A stretch of 52,784 nt of DNA from a virus: positions 1 to 52,784 of the IMG/VR virus record IMGVR_UViG_3300024258_000612. The stretch is one strand, 5' to 3'. A program made the translations under genes and the position numbers. Under the pieces are notes generated by a model. The model saw only the letters and a list, made by a program, of their open reading frames with translations, was not told the origin of the DNA and did no database searches. Position 1 is the stretch's first letter, and each line of letters begins with the position of its first letter. Below, in pieces: positions 15,404 to 24,098 of this stretch.

Positions 15404-15428
15404 CAATTATGTTAAACTTTAGTATAAT
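15400..15428 (+). promoter_or_regulatory. Sigma70-type promoter upstream of the SSB unit
   Basis: TTGACA at 15400-15405, which includes the helicase stop codon, and TATAAT at 15423-15428, spacer 17 bp. It has the same AGTATAATATATATTC context as the promoters at 4570 and 7215. Confidence 0.9.
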
Positions 15429-15454
15429 ATATATTCCAAATCAGAGGAGTTTCA

Positions 15455-15838
15455 ATGATTTTTTTCAATTGGGAAACAATGAGCTTAATGGCCCAAGGTG
15501 ACCCTAGAAACATTATTATAATGGTAGCAAGGCTTACTTACAATCTAACGTGTCACAGTCGTGATAGAAGTAAAGACAAACTTTACAAAGTAGATTTAAG
15601 AGGAGATAGCTACTTGTTAGAACCGGAACTACTCTTGAGGAACGAGAAAGGCGTCTCTATGAAGTACTTAGCAGAGTATGTAGGATTAGCTAGTTATAGA
15701 AGGTATATAGACTACCAGATGGCTAATGACTCTACACTCTCAGTTTTGCACACTCATATGGATCGAGAAAAAATAGAAAATAACCCCTTACTATACGTAA
15801 GGAATGATAAAATACACTTCAAATTAGAGGAACACTAG
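15455..15838 (+). CDS. Hypothetical protein before SSB
   Basis: A 127-residue protein with AGAGGAG just upstream of the ATG. It seems mixed alpha/beta, with a segment MKYLAEYVGLASYRRYIDY that looks like a helical DNA- or protein-contact region and a C-terminal beta-like end. There is no recognised family. It is the first gene on the SSB transcript, 4 bases from the SSB start, so it may be a replication accessory protein. Confidence 0.55.
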   Translation: MIFFNWETMSLMAQGDPRNIIIMVARLTYNLTCHSRDRSKDKLYKVDLRGDSYLLEPELLLRNEKGVSMKYLAEYVGLASYRRYIDYQMANDSTLSVLHTHMDREKIENNPLLYVRNDKIHFKLEEH

Positions 15839-15842
15839 AAAA

Positions 15843-16475
15843 ATGGCAATTACATTTAAGAACGTAACAGGAAAAGCAAAGAAATCATCAGCAGAAGCAT
15901 ACACATACAAAGAAGGCGACAATACAGTACGCATGGTAGGAGACATCTTACCAAGATATGTATACTGGACTACAACAACAGACAATAAGAGAGTTCCTAT
16001 GGAGTGCTTAGCATTTGATAGAGAACAAGAAAGATTTGCCAACTTAGAGAAAGACTGGGTGCAACATCACTTCCCAGAGATGAAGTGTTCTTGGGCGTAT
16101 GCAGTGCAAGTTGTAGACGAAGGCAAGCTTAAGGTACTAAACCTTAAAAAGAAATTATTTGAACAAATTCTTACAGCAGCGGAAGACTTAGGCGATCCAA
16201 CAGACCCAGTAACAGGTTGGGATGTTAGATTTAAGAAAGTTAAAACTGGACCACTACCTTTCAATGTAGAGTACACTCTACAAGTACTGAAGTGTAAAGT
16301 TCGTGAACTTTCAGAGGACGAAAAGACAGCTGTCGAAGCATTGAAGCCTATTGACGAAATCATCCGTAGACCTTCAGCTGATGATCAAAAGACCTTCATT
16401 GAGCAGAACATCTTAGAAGGAGGCTCTACAGAGGTGCCTTCTGAGGTAGCTGAGGAAGTTAAGGACCTACTGTAA
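15843..16475 (+). CDS. gp32-like single-stranded DNA-binding protein
   Basis: A 210-residue protein with the layout of T4 gp32-type SSBs. It has a basic N-terminus (KGKAKKSSAE). The OB-fold core contains LAFDREQERFANLEKDW, CSWAYAVQVVD, DPTDPVTGWDVRFKK and GPLPFNVEYTL. It ends in an acidic tail (EVPSEVAEEVKDLL) of the kind that contacts replication partners. It would coat single strands at the fork and during recombination. The core match is by pattern and not by a catalytic motif. A strong terminator follows, and its own promoter lies about 440 bases upstream, as expected for a protein needed in bulk. Confidence 0.72.
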   Translation: MAITFKNVTGKAKKSSAEAYTYKEGDNTVRMVGDILPRYVYWTTTTDNKRVPMECLAFDREQERFANLEKDWVQHHFPEMKCSWAYAVQVVDEGKLKVLNLKKKLFEQILTAAEDLGDPTDPVTGWDVRFKKVKTGPLPFNVEYTLQVLKCKVRELSEDEKTAVEALKPIDEIIRRPSADDQKTFIEQNILEGGSTEVPSEVAEEVKDLL

Positions 16476-16489
16476 TAATATAGAATTAA

Positions 16490-16523
16490 AGCCCCTAGGT
16501 AATTAACCTTAGGGGCTTTTTTT
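16490..16523 (+). terminator. Terminator after the SSB gene
   Basis: Stem AGCCCCTA-GGT (16490-16500) and ACCTTAGGGGCT (16506-16517), with a loop of about 5 bases and one bulge, followed by a T run to 16523. The SbcD gene begins 20 bases further on, so some read-through is probably needed for sbcD. Confidence 0.87.
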
Positions 16524-16542
16524 GGCTTGGAGAAACAACATA

Positions 16543-17478
16543 ATGAAAATACTATTTTCAGCAGACTGGCATTTAAAGTTAGGTCAGAAGAACGTCCCCG
16601 TTACTTGGGCGACTAACAGATACGATTTGCTATTTAAAGAAATATATAAGCTAGAAAAAACTGTGGACTTACACATTATAGGCGGAGATCTGTTTGACAG
16701 GTTACCTACCTTAGATGAGTTAAGTCTATACTTTAAGTTTATAAAAGGTGTTAGTATACCTACACTAATTTACCCTGGAAACCACGAGGCGTTAAAGAAG
16801 AATACATCTTTCTTTACTAACTTGAAAGAGGTTACTGCGGCTGTAAATGACAAAGTTACTATTATAGATGACTACCATAAGATAGATAATATGGACTTTA
16901 TACCTTACACTAAACTAAAGGAATTTGATCCAGAAGACTTCTCAGGGGATGTTCTGTTCACCCATGTTAGAGGGGAGATCCCGCCACATGTACAACCAGA
17001 AATAGACCTTGATACCTTAGCAGGTTGGGATCTAGTAATAGCAGGTGACCTACACTCTCACGAGAATTCACAGAAAAACATTATATACCCTGGTAGTCCA
17101 GTTACTACTTCATTCCATAGAAATCCTGTGGATACTGGTGTACTATTGTTTGATAATGAGACAATGAAAAGCTCTTTTATGAAGCTAAAGCTGCCTCAGC
17201 TTATTAGACAGACGGTTGCTTCACCAGAGCAGATGAAAAAGACAAACTATAACCATACTATATATGAGTTAGAGGGCGACTTGACTGAGCTGGCTAAGGT
17301 AGATGGAGATACGGAGTTGTTAGATAAGAAACTCGTTAAACGTAAGTCAGAGGCTGCCCTAATACTGGGTAGTGATATGACTATAGAGGAAGAGCTGTCT
17401 GAGTACTTACAATATATTGTAGGACTTAATACTAGCAAAACCAAAGAAGTACTAGGAGTATTCAATGATTATACTTAA
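16543..17478 (+). CDS. sbcD: SbcD/Mre11-like nuclease subunit (T5 D12-like)
   Basis: A 311-residue calcineurin-type phosphoesterase, the nuclease half of SbcCD. The metal-binding motifs are all present: D8 and H10 (DWHL), D49 (GGDLFD), N80 and H81 (GNHE), H141 (FTHVRGE), H171 and H173 (GDLHSH). The ATG at 16543 was chosen over an in-frame start at 16522 because the latter lies in the T tract of the terminator; a GGAG lies upstream. It overlaps sbcC by 14 bases. T5 D12 and D13 are encoded in the same order. It processes branched or blocked DNA ends during recombination-dependent replication. Confidence 0.92.
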   Translation: MKILFSADWHLKLGQKNVPVTWATNRYDLLFKEIYKLEKTVDLHIIGGDLFDRLPTLDELSLYFKFIKGVSIPTLIYPGNHEALKKNTSFFTNLKEVTAAVNDKVTIIDDYHKIDNMDFIPYTKLKEFDPEDFSGDVLFTHVRGEIPPHVQPEIDLDTLAGWDLVIAGDLHSHENSQKNIIYPGSPVTTSFHRNPVDTGVLLFDNETMKSSFMKLKLPQLIRQTVASPEQMKKTNYNHTIYELEGDLTELAKVDGDTELLDKKLVKRKSEAALILGSDMTIEEELSEYLQYIVGLNTSKTKEVLGVFNDYT

Positions 17479-19267
17479 AGAATTAAAATGGAGTAATTGC
17501 TTCAGTTATGGAGAGGACAACACTCTAGATTTAGAGAAAGATATACTTACTCAATTAGTTGGAACTAATGGAGCAGGTAAAAGTTCGATTCCTATCATCA
17601 TAGAGGAAGCTCTATTTAATAAGAACTCGAAAGGGGTGAAGAAAGCAGATATACTAAACAGGCATAATGGTGCGAAAAGTTATAGTATTGCCTTACACTT
17701 TACAACTGATGGAGTATCCTACATAGTAGATATTCACAGAGCGGCTAACTTAAAAGTGCTTTTAACAGCTGATGGAGAAGACATCTCTTCGCACACTGCT
17801 ACTGGTACATTTAAGACACTTGAATCGGTATTGGGCTTAGACTTTAAAACATTCTCACAATTAGTGTACCAGAGTACTACAAGCTCTTTGCAGTTTTTAA
17901 CTGCCACAGATACTAATAGAAAGAAGTTCTTAATTGAGCTGCTAAACTTAGAAAGGTATATTGGCCTATTTGATGTATTTAAAGATGCACATAAGGAGTC
18001 CGCTGAAACTCTTAGCGAGATTAGAGGGGAGATCAATACTATAGAACAGTGGCTCGTACAACATAAGTTAAGCTCTTTAGAGAAGCGAGCAATAGAAAAG
18101 CTGCCAGATATGCCTACAGATGAGTTAGACGAGTTAGCCAGCCTACAGCTAAGATTAAGGAATATCGCTAAAACCAATAGGGATATATCTCAAAATGAGC
18201 AGTACAAAGCTTTATTAGGAAGAATAGACGCAGGGCAGCTAACTGAAGTAGTAGAGGCACCCGAAGACCCTAAAGACATTAACGCAGAGGTTGGGGCGCT
18301 TACCTCAGAAAGAAATCAAGCTAAAGCTGTTCTTACTAAACTGAACAGCTTAGAAGGAGTTGCTAAGTGCCCAACTTGCTTGCAAGAAATAGATGACGAG
18401 TTCAAACAAGAATTAATAGTTGAAGCGAGCTCATCTGTTAAAAGCAAGCTGGCTCAAATGAGTAAGCTAACCGAGGCTCTAAAAGGTATTCGTACTCAAT
18501 CTCAGAGATTTGAGGAACATAAGACAGTTGTGGCAGAGTTTGAAAGACTCTCCACTTTGATAGACAAGGATATACCTGCCAAGCTAGAAGATGAGGCGGA
18601 TATTGTCTCGAGTATTACGGAAGTACAGAACTCTATACAAGAGGTACAGGCTCTAATTTCTTCGATAGAAAAGGCTAATATAGCTGCTACTAAACATAAT
18701 ACCGAACTTGAGTACGTATCAAAGCAGATAGAAGAGTTTAAGGCTTCACTAGAGAAAAAGACGGTTAAGTTAAAGAACATTAATAATGAGGCCGCTAACT
18801 TAGAAGTGCTAAAGAAGTCATTTAGTACTAATGGTCTAGTAGCGTACAAAATAGAAAACTTAGTAAAAGACTTAGAGGAAATAGCTAATGTATACTTATC
18901 CGAGTTATCAGATGGGCGCTTCCAGCTTACCTTTGAAGTTACTAATGATAAGTTAAATGTTATCATTTCAGACAATGGGGATACTATACAAATTCTTGCT
19001 TTAAGTTCTGGTGAACTTGCTCGAGTTAATACAGCTACTCTACTTGCAATTAGAAAACTAATGGCTACACTATCTAAGTCTAAAATCAATATGCTATTCT
19101 TAGACGAAGTTATCAACGTGCTAGATGACGCGGGTAGAGAGAAGTTGATTGAGACTTTATTAAAAGAAGTAAATTTAAACACTTTCCTTGTATCCCACGG
19201 GTACACACACCCATTACTAGCTAAAGTTAATGTGGTGAAAGAGAAAGACACATCGAGGTTAGACTAA
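17465..19267 (+). CDS. sbcC: SbcC/Rad50-like ATPase subunit (T5 D13-like)
   Basis: A 600-residue SMC-like ATPase. Walker A GTNGAGKS is at 33-40. Two coiled-coil arms flank the zinc-hook motif CPTC at 302-305. The ABC signature LSSGELARV is near 514, and Walker B LFLDEVINVLD near 543. It is shorter than E. coli SbcC (1,048 residues), with short arms, as usual in phages. It pairs with the upstream SbcD, whose gene it overlaps. Its stop codon overlaps the ATG of the thioredoxin gene. Confidence 0.92.
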   Translation: MIILKELKWSNCFSYGEDNTLDLEKDILTQLVGTNGAGKSSIPIIIEEALFNKNSKGVKKADILNRHNGAKSYSIALHFTTDGVSYIVDIHRAANLKVLLTADGEDISSHTATGTFKTLESVLGLDFKTFSQLVYQSTTSSLQFLTATDTNRKKFLIELLNLERYIGLFDVFKDAHKESAETLSEIRGEINTIEQWLVQHKLSSLEKRAIEKLPDMPTDELDELASLQLRLRNIAKTNRDISQNEQYKALLGRIDAGQLTEVVEAPEDPKDINAEVGALTSERNQAKAVLTKLNSLEGVAKCPTCLQEIDDEFKQELIVEASSSVKSKLAQMSKLTEALKGIRTQSQRFEEHKTVVAEFERLSTLIDKDIPAKLEDEADIVSSITEVQNSIQEVQALISSIEKANIAATKHNTELEYVSKQIEEFKASLEKKTVKLKNINNEAANLEVLKKSFSTNGLVAYKIENLVKDLEEIANVYLSELSDGRFQLTFEVTNDKLNVIISDNGDTIQILALSSGELARVNTATLLAIRKLMATLSKSKINMLFLDEVINVLDDAGREKLIETLLKEVNLNTFLVSHGYTHPLLAKVNVVKEKDTSRLD

Positions 19268-19647
19268 TGGAAAAGACAACAGCAAATAAAGCGGCAGCTA
19301 TGGTTAAGAGGTTCCCTCTTGTACACGTAGTATGGCATAAAAAAGATTGCCCTGTATGTGAGCATTTTATCCCAGACTTGGAAGAATTGTCTGAACTTCT
19401 ACCTAATTGGAGATTCTTCAAGGTAGACGCAGATGAACATAAAGAGCTTACAGAAACTGTACTATGGGAGCCAACAGCGTTCCCTATCTCCTATCTATTT
19501 GTAGAAGGGCAGAGAAAGTTTGTAGCTATAGGAGCTGCCCCTATGGAGGCTATTTTAGATACTCATAACAGTATAGAGAACGGTACTTGGAAGACTCCAG
19601 AAGAAGTGGAACAGGAGCAAATTGATGCCAGTAGCGAACAAGAGTAA
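19267..19647 (+). CDS. Thioredoxin-like protein
   Basis: A 126-residue thioredoxin fold with the active site CPVC (C28 and C31, in HKKDCPVCEHF), a following beta-alpha-beta pattern and the cis-proline P73 in AFPISYLF. About 20 acidic residues are added at the C-terminus. The active site CPVC differs from thioredoxin's CGPC and suggests a glutaredoxin-like redox potential. Likely roles are reducing the phage ribonucleotide reductase encoded at the left end, or acting as a polymerase processivity partner as host thioredoxin does for T7. The sequence does not decide between these. Confidence 0.85.
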   Translation: MEKTTANKAAAMVKRFPLVHVVWHKKDCPVCEHFIPDLEELSELLPNWRFFKVDADEHKELTETVLWEPTAFPISYLFVEGQRKFVAIGAAPMEAILDTHNSIENGTWKTPEEVEQEQIDASSEQE

Positions 19648-20101
19648 AGCTAAAGGTACTAGGGCCGAAGCAGCAGCCTGCGTAGTTCTTAGAAAATACA
19701 CAGGCTGGAACTGGGAGAGAATACCTCTTTCGGGTGCCTTGGATGCTAAACACGGCTTGAAAGGGGATATATACATCCCTAAAGAATTGATGAAATACTC
19801 AGTTGAGATAAAGCATTACAAAGATGACCACCTAACCAGTAAGATGTTGACGGGTAAAACCCCTCAAATACAGGAGTGGTGGAACCAAACATTAAGAGAG
19901 CAAGAAGAGAATGAAGTAGAAAACCCTTTACTAATATTTAAATTTGATAGAAGCAAGTGGTTTTGTGCCTTCCTAGAAGAGCCTGTAAACGACTACCGTC
20001 ACTTTTACTATTCAGAGGGGTACTACCTCGCTCTACTTGAAGATTATTTAACAGACAGAACAAAAGAGGATTGGGTATGGCAAAGAGTTTCAAGGAAATA
20101 A
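19625..20101 (+). CDS. PD-(D/E)XK Holliday-junction resolvase-like nuclease
   Basis: A 158-residue nuclease. The N-terminal NKSKAKGTRAE and the residues E15, D48 (KGDIY), E61 and K63 (EIKHYK) give the active site E...D...ExK of archaeal-Hjc-like resolvases. The ATG at 19625 is preferred to the TTG at 19622. It overlaps the thioredoxin gene by 23 bases and the flap endonuclease gene by 25. T5 places D14 here. It would trim or cut branched replication intermediates before packaging. Confidence 0.75.
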   Translation: MPVANKSKAKGTRAEAAACVVLRKYTGWNWERIPLSGALDAKHGLKGDIYIPKELMKYSVEIKHYKDDHLTSKMLTGKTPQIQEWWNQTLREQEENEVENPLLIFKFDRSKWFCAFLEEPVNDYRHFYYSEGYYLALLEDYLTDRTKEDWVWQRVSRK

Positions 20102-20901
20102 TAGCGGGGGATGACGATACCATCCTGGTTCTAGACGCTTTAAATTTAGCATTTAGATATAAACACCAGAAAAAACGTCACTATGCAGAGGACTACCTAA
20201 ACACAGTACACTCCTTAGCACATTCGTATAAAGCAAGTGAAGTAATTATAGTGTGTGATAAAGGCTCTTCTTCATACAGAAAAGCTATTCTACCCGATTA
20301 TAAGGGTAATCGTAAGGCAAAGTATGAGAAGCAGACAGAACAAGAAGCAGCAGAGTTTGCACTATTTCTAGAAGACTTCGAAGAGACTGTGAAGTTACTA
20401 GAGCAACACTTTAAAGTATTTAGGTATCAAGGAGTGGAGGCAGACGATATAGCCGCGTATATTACTCAAGTATCTAATAAAAAGATATGGCTAATATCTT
20501 CTGATAAGGACTGGGATTTACTAATAAATGATAAGGTAAGTAGGTTTTCATATGTGACTAGAAAAGAAATAACAAAGGAGAATTGGAATGAGCATTACGA
20601 TGTTACAATTGATGATTATATTAGTTTTAAGTGCCTCACTGGGGATGCTGGCGACAACGTTCCTGGGGTCAAAGGGGTGGGGCCTAAACGTGCCGTCGGT
20701 CTTATTGAGCAGTATGGTTCTGCTTTTGACATTGCTGATGCTCTACCCTTGGATAGTAAATACAAGTTTATTCAATCCTTGAACGACTTTGGAGCGGAAG
20801 CTATCTACAAGAATTACGAGTTAATGGACTTGCTAACTTATAGTGCTGAAGCAATCGGAGCCGAGAATACTTTAGAAATCGATAGTTATTTCAAAAAATA
20901 G
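20077..20901 (+). CDS. Flap endonuclease / 5'-3' exonuclease (T5 D15-like)
   Basis: A 274-residue FEN. It closely follows T5 D15: D20 in LVLDALNLAFRYKH, the basic gateway segment LPDYKGNRKAKY, the acidic metal sites GVEADDIAAYI and SSDKDWD, and the helix-3-turn-helix DNA-binding part GDAGDNVPGVKGVGPKRA. It removes RNA primers and 5' flaps, replacing the exonuclease domain missing from the polymerase. The start at ATG 20077 is preceded by AGAGGA. It is the last gene of the replication block; a 47-base gap follows before the sugar cluster. Confidence 0.93.
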   Translation: MAKSFKEIIAGDDDTILVLDALNLAFRYKHQKKRHYAEDYLNTVHSLAHSYKASEVIIVCDKGSSSYRKAILPDYKGNRKAKYEKQTEQEAAEFALFLEDFEETVKLLEQHFKVFRYQGVEADDIAAYITQVSNKKIWLISSDKDWDLLINDKVSRFSYVTRKEITKENWNEHYDVTIDDYISFKCLTGDAGDNVPGVKGVGPKRAVGLIEQYGSAFDIADALPLDSKYKFIQSLNDFGAEAIYKNYELMDLLTYSAEAIGAENTLEIDSYFKK

Positions 20902-20948
20902 TCCTTATAAAAATTTAGGTAAATGACTTACACCAATAGGCGATTATA

Positions 20949-21728
20949 ATGAGTAAAACAATAAGAAAAAAGAACTACCCACTTGACACGATTGGAATTA
21001 TCGGATACGGTATGGTGGGTAAGGCCGTGGAGTACGGGTTCCCAAACTGTAAACATTTAATATCGGATCCGGCGTATAACAATACGTCTGCTACCGATGT
21101 ATGCAACGGTAGACCTTCAGTTATTTTTATTGCTGTTCCTACCCTTACCGATGACAAAGGTAAGATCGAACATCAGATATTAGATAATACTTTAGATGAG
21201 GTGGAAGCCTCTGGTTACACGGGTTTAGTAGTAGTTAAGTCAACTATTCTACCACACTTCCTAGAAAATAGGGGCATAGTATATAACCCAGAGTTTTTAT
21301 CTAGAGCCACTTCCTTTAACGATTTCGTAAACCCTCCTATGTTAATTCTAGGAGGCGACCGTTCTAAAGAAGTGTTGGATCTGTACAAACTTAATTCTAA
21401 TGTACTAACGGATAAAGTATTTTTAACGGATGTTAAGACTGCTGCATTTGCAAAGTATGCTATGAACACTTTCTATGCTACTAAGATTACGTTTATGAAT
21501 GAGCTGTACCACGCTTTTGATGGAGACTGGGAAGAGTTAACGAGTATCTTAAAGGAGCACCCTTGGATGGGATCTCATCACTTTGAGGTACCTGGGCCTG
21601 ATGGAAGCTTCGGCTTTGGAGGCCCTTGCTTTCCTAAAGACACTAAAGCGCTGGCTACGGAATATAACATGGAATTATTAAATAAGGTACTAGAGTTAAA
21701 TGATAAGTATACTAATATTAACACATAA
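20949..21728 (+). CDS. UDP-glucose/GDP-mannose dehydrogenase-like protein (short form)
   Basis: A 259-residue NAD-dependent nucleotide-sugar dehydrogenase. It has the Rossmann motif GYGMVG at 19-24, K169 and N173 in AKYAMN, and the catalytic Cys C227 in GFGGPCFPKDT. Full-length enzymes (about 390-450 residues) have a C-terminal UDP-binding domain that is absent here. It therefore either works on a different nucleotide sugar, pairs with another protein, or is a diverged oxidoreductase. The substrate is unknown. It opens the sugar/radical-SAM operon and its end overlaps the next gene by 29 bases. Confidence 0.82.
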   Translation: MSKTIRKKNYPLDTIGIIGYGMVGKAVEYGFPNCKHLISDPAYNNTSATDVCNGRPSVIFIAVPTLTDDKGKIEHQILDNTLDEVEASGYTGLVVVKSTILPHFLENRGIVYNPEFLSRATSFNDFVNPPMLILGGDRSKEVLDLYKLNSNVLTDKVFLTDVKTAAFAKYAMNTFYATKITFMNELYHAFDGDWEELTSILKEHPWMGSHHFEVPGPDGSFGFGGPCFPKDTKALATEYNMELLNKVLELNDKYTNINT

Positions 21729-23160
21729 TAGGCCCAAACTATTCACAAGAGCAATACGAAGTATTCTAGACAACTTACCGGAGTACCCTGTAGAGATACT
21801 AGTGAATAACGACTCGAAAGACATAGAGGAAATAGAGGGGGCGACTTACTACTACGAGAAGCATGAGGACTTGTCGGATACGTATAAGTTCCTCTTAGAC
21901 AAAGCTACTCAAGAGCACGTATACTTCTTAGAGGACGACGACTATATAACCCCTAAGTTCTTCCACAAAATAGACTTTAGTTATAATATTAACTTCCTAA
22001 ACTATAGGCATGAAGACATTAATGAGTGTATAGATAGGTCTAAAAGAGAGTTTGCAGTAGAGGAGGAAGACTTCCAACTAGGGCAAATAATGTTTAAAAA
22101 GTCTTTAGTAAAAGAATTTCCTAAAGGTAATAATTTGGAGAACGATTGGGCACTGTTCCAATCTTTAGACCAGAGTAGTATGAAACTAATAAAAGACATA
22201 ACGTGGGTTCAGACTACTGATGGGAAAGATAATTTAAGTTTTCCTTCCTTAAATAAGGACACACGGTTCTTAGATGTAGTATCTAGTGGTAGTAGAGACT
22301 TTAGTACCTTATACTTTTCTTGGTTCTTAACCAGTTGGTGTAATTATAGTTGTTCCTATTGTTCCGTGGCCAGGGTATTGGACGACACACTTGACAAAAC
22401 CACAGCCTATAGCAGCTATGAACTAGTCATAAGGAAGCTACGTTTCGTAGAGAGCCCCTTTGTAATTGAGCTGCTAGGAGGGGAGCCTTCCATACATAAA
22501 GACATACTTAAGATACTTAAGATGCTTAATAATATAAGTAGCTGTAAACAGATTGAGTTTATAACAAACTTGTCGAGGTCCTACGAATTTTATGCTAAGC
22601 TAGACAGCGAGGAGTATGATAAAGTTGAGCTAACTGCCTCTTACCATTATGAGCATCATACCCCCCACTTTAATGAGAAGTTACTTAAATTAAGTAAGCT
22701 AAAGGGTATAACTTTATCTGTAAGTGTAAATCTGCCTACAAACCCTAAGTACTGGGGGGAAACGAAGAAGCTAATAGACTTCCTAGAAGAGCATGACATC
22801 TTTATAATGATCAACTTTCTACATAGCACACTAGATTGGTCCTCTAATTACTCTTCTGAATTCTTTAAGCAGTTTAAGGAGTATTTTGAGGAAGAGAAAA
22901 TTGAGTTTGTATTCAAAGACGGGTCTAAAAGTTACTTGTACGAGGACGAGGTTATAGAGAAAAAGCTGAATAGATTTAAGGGGTATAACTGTATGTCTTT
23001 GTCTTATGATATCTACAAGGACGGGTCTATTAGACGCTCTTGTAATAATGATTTAATAAATCTAACTATGACTAACCTAAGGGAGCGTATAACCTGCCCA
23101 GTAGATACCTGTGACTGCTACACCCTACTGCAGTTCCATAAAGAGAGACCTAACCCATGA
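21700..23160 (+). CDS. Glycosyltransferase (GT2-like) fused to radical SAM domain
   Basis: A 486-residue protein with two unlike halves. Residues 1-160 look like a family 2 glycosyltransferase fold: ISILILTHNRP at the N-terminus and a metal-binding EDDDY at 78-82. From about 200 the protein is a radical-SAM enzyme: C214, C218 and C221 form CNYSCSYC, and LLGGEPS supplies the SAM contact. Further Cys at 431, 448, 466, 471 and 473 (last in CPVDTCDC) could hold a SPASM-like auxiliary Fe-S cluster. The C-terminal pattern matches that of the next protein, so the two are paralogs. The reaction is unknown. The start ATG 21700 lies within the previous gene. Confidence 0.8.
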   Translation: MISILILTHNRPKLFTRAIRSILDNLPEYPVEILVNNDSKDIEEIEGATYYYEKHEDLSDTYKFLLDKATQEHVYFLEDDDYITPKFFHKIDFSYNINFLNYRHEDINECIDRSKREFAVEEEDFQLGQIMFKKSLVKEFPKGNNLENDWALFQSLDQSSMKLIKDITWVQTTDGKDNLSFPSLNKDTRFLDVVSSGSRDFSTLYFSWFLTSWCNYSCSYCSVARVLDDTLDKTTAYSSYELVIRKLRFVESPFVIELLGGEPSIHKDILKILKMLNNISSCKQIEFITNLSRSYEFYAKLDSEEYDKVELTASYHYEHHTPHFNEKLLKLSKLKGITLSVSVNLPTNPKYWGETKKLIDFLEEHDIFIMINFLHSTLDWSSNYSSEFFKQFKEYFEEEKIEFVFKDGSKSYLYEDEVIEKKLNRFKGYNCMSLSYDIYKDGSIRRSCNNDLINLTMTNLRERITCPVDTCDCYTLLQFHKERPNP

Positions 23161-24098
23161 AAAAGCAATATGATGAGGCCCATAAAATACAAAGGCTGTA
23201 TATACATTGGGATGTAAGTACCCAATGTAGTCTTAAGTGTAGCTATTGCTACGCTTGGAAACAGTATGGGAAAGACTGGGGTAAACTTGCGGGATGGGCG
23301 TCTCAACAATTAGTAATACACGCACTAAGCAGAGCCTCCCTACCTATATTCCTAGGACTATTAGGAGGAGAGCCCACCGACCACCCTAAGTATCTAGAGT
23401 TGCTAGAAAAGGTAAGTACCGTTATTTCTAAGCATAAGGATAGTAGGTTATATATAACTACCAATGGTCTACAAGATAGGGACTTCTTTGAGGGACACCC
23501 TGTATACCCTAATACATACTTTCTATTTAGCTTTCATCCAGAGTATGAGAGTAAGTATGGGGAGGGGTTCAGTTTACTACTAGACAACATCAGAACCATA
23601 CAGGAAAAAGGTTTTAGAGTTAAAGTTAATGTGATGCTTCACCATAGAAAATTCTTTTGGAAAAAAACACAGACATTCGTAGATAAGTTAGAAGAGATAG
23701 GAGACTTGGAAATTCACCCCCATTTTCTGTACGAAGACGGAGATGTGCACAGCCTAGAAAGCTACACAGAAGGGTTCTTTGAGGAGTTTCGCAGATTTAA
23801 GAAATATCCTGGGTACTTAGTTTATGAAGATGAAGAAGGGGCTACCAAAGAAGTGCTTAATGACTATGAGGTTTTCTCTCAGGACAGAACAGACTTTAAA
23901 GGTTGGACTTGTTGGAATAACAATTATGAAATATCCTGGGAAGGTAAAGTTGCTAGGTTTTGTTTTGAGGAACACGCTGATCTAATTACTAACGTGAACT
24001 ACTTTAAAAATATAGAGTCTGTAATACCTAAAACATGTCCACACACCTCTTGCAACTGTGACGGGTTACTAAAAATATATAAAGAGAAACTAGAATGA
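23157..24098 (+). CDS. Radical SAM protein with SPASM-like C-terminus
   Basis: A 313-residue enzyme. The 4Fe-4S motif is C24, C28 and C31 (CSLKCSYC); LLGGEPTDHP is the SAM-binding loop. The C-terminal part has DFKGWTC, FCFEEH and CPHTSCNC, the same order of Cys as the end of the preceding fusion protein. It probably arose by duplication of the radical-SAM half. The start overlaps the previous stop as ATGA. The substrate is unknown; peptide and sugar roles are both compatible with the family. Confidence 0.85.
   Translation: MKKQYDEAHKIQRLYIHWDVSTQCSLKCSYCYAWKQYGKDWGKLAGWASQQLVIHALSRASLPIFLGLLGGEPTDHPKYLELLEKVSTVISKHKDSRLYITTNGLQDRDFFEGHPVYPNTYFLFSFHPEYESKYGEGFSLLLDNIRTIQEKGFRVKVNVMLHHRKFFWKKTQTFVDKLEEIGDLEIHPHFLYEDGDVHSLESYTEGFFEEFRRFKKYPGYLVYEDEEGATKEVLNDYEVFSQDRTDFKGWTCWNNNYEISWEGKVARFCFEEHADLITNVNYFKNIESVIPKTCPHTSCNCDGLLKIYKEKLE

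Noticed and set aside
20940-20951. TATAAT-like sequence just before the sugar cluster
   Set aside because: The hexamer overlaps the start codon of the 20949 gene and has no good -35, so it is a chance match.
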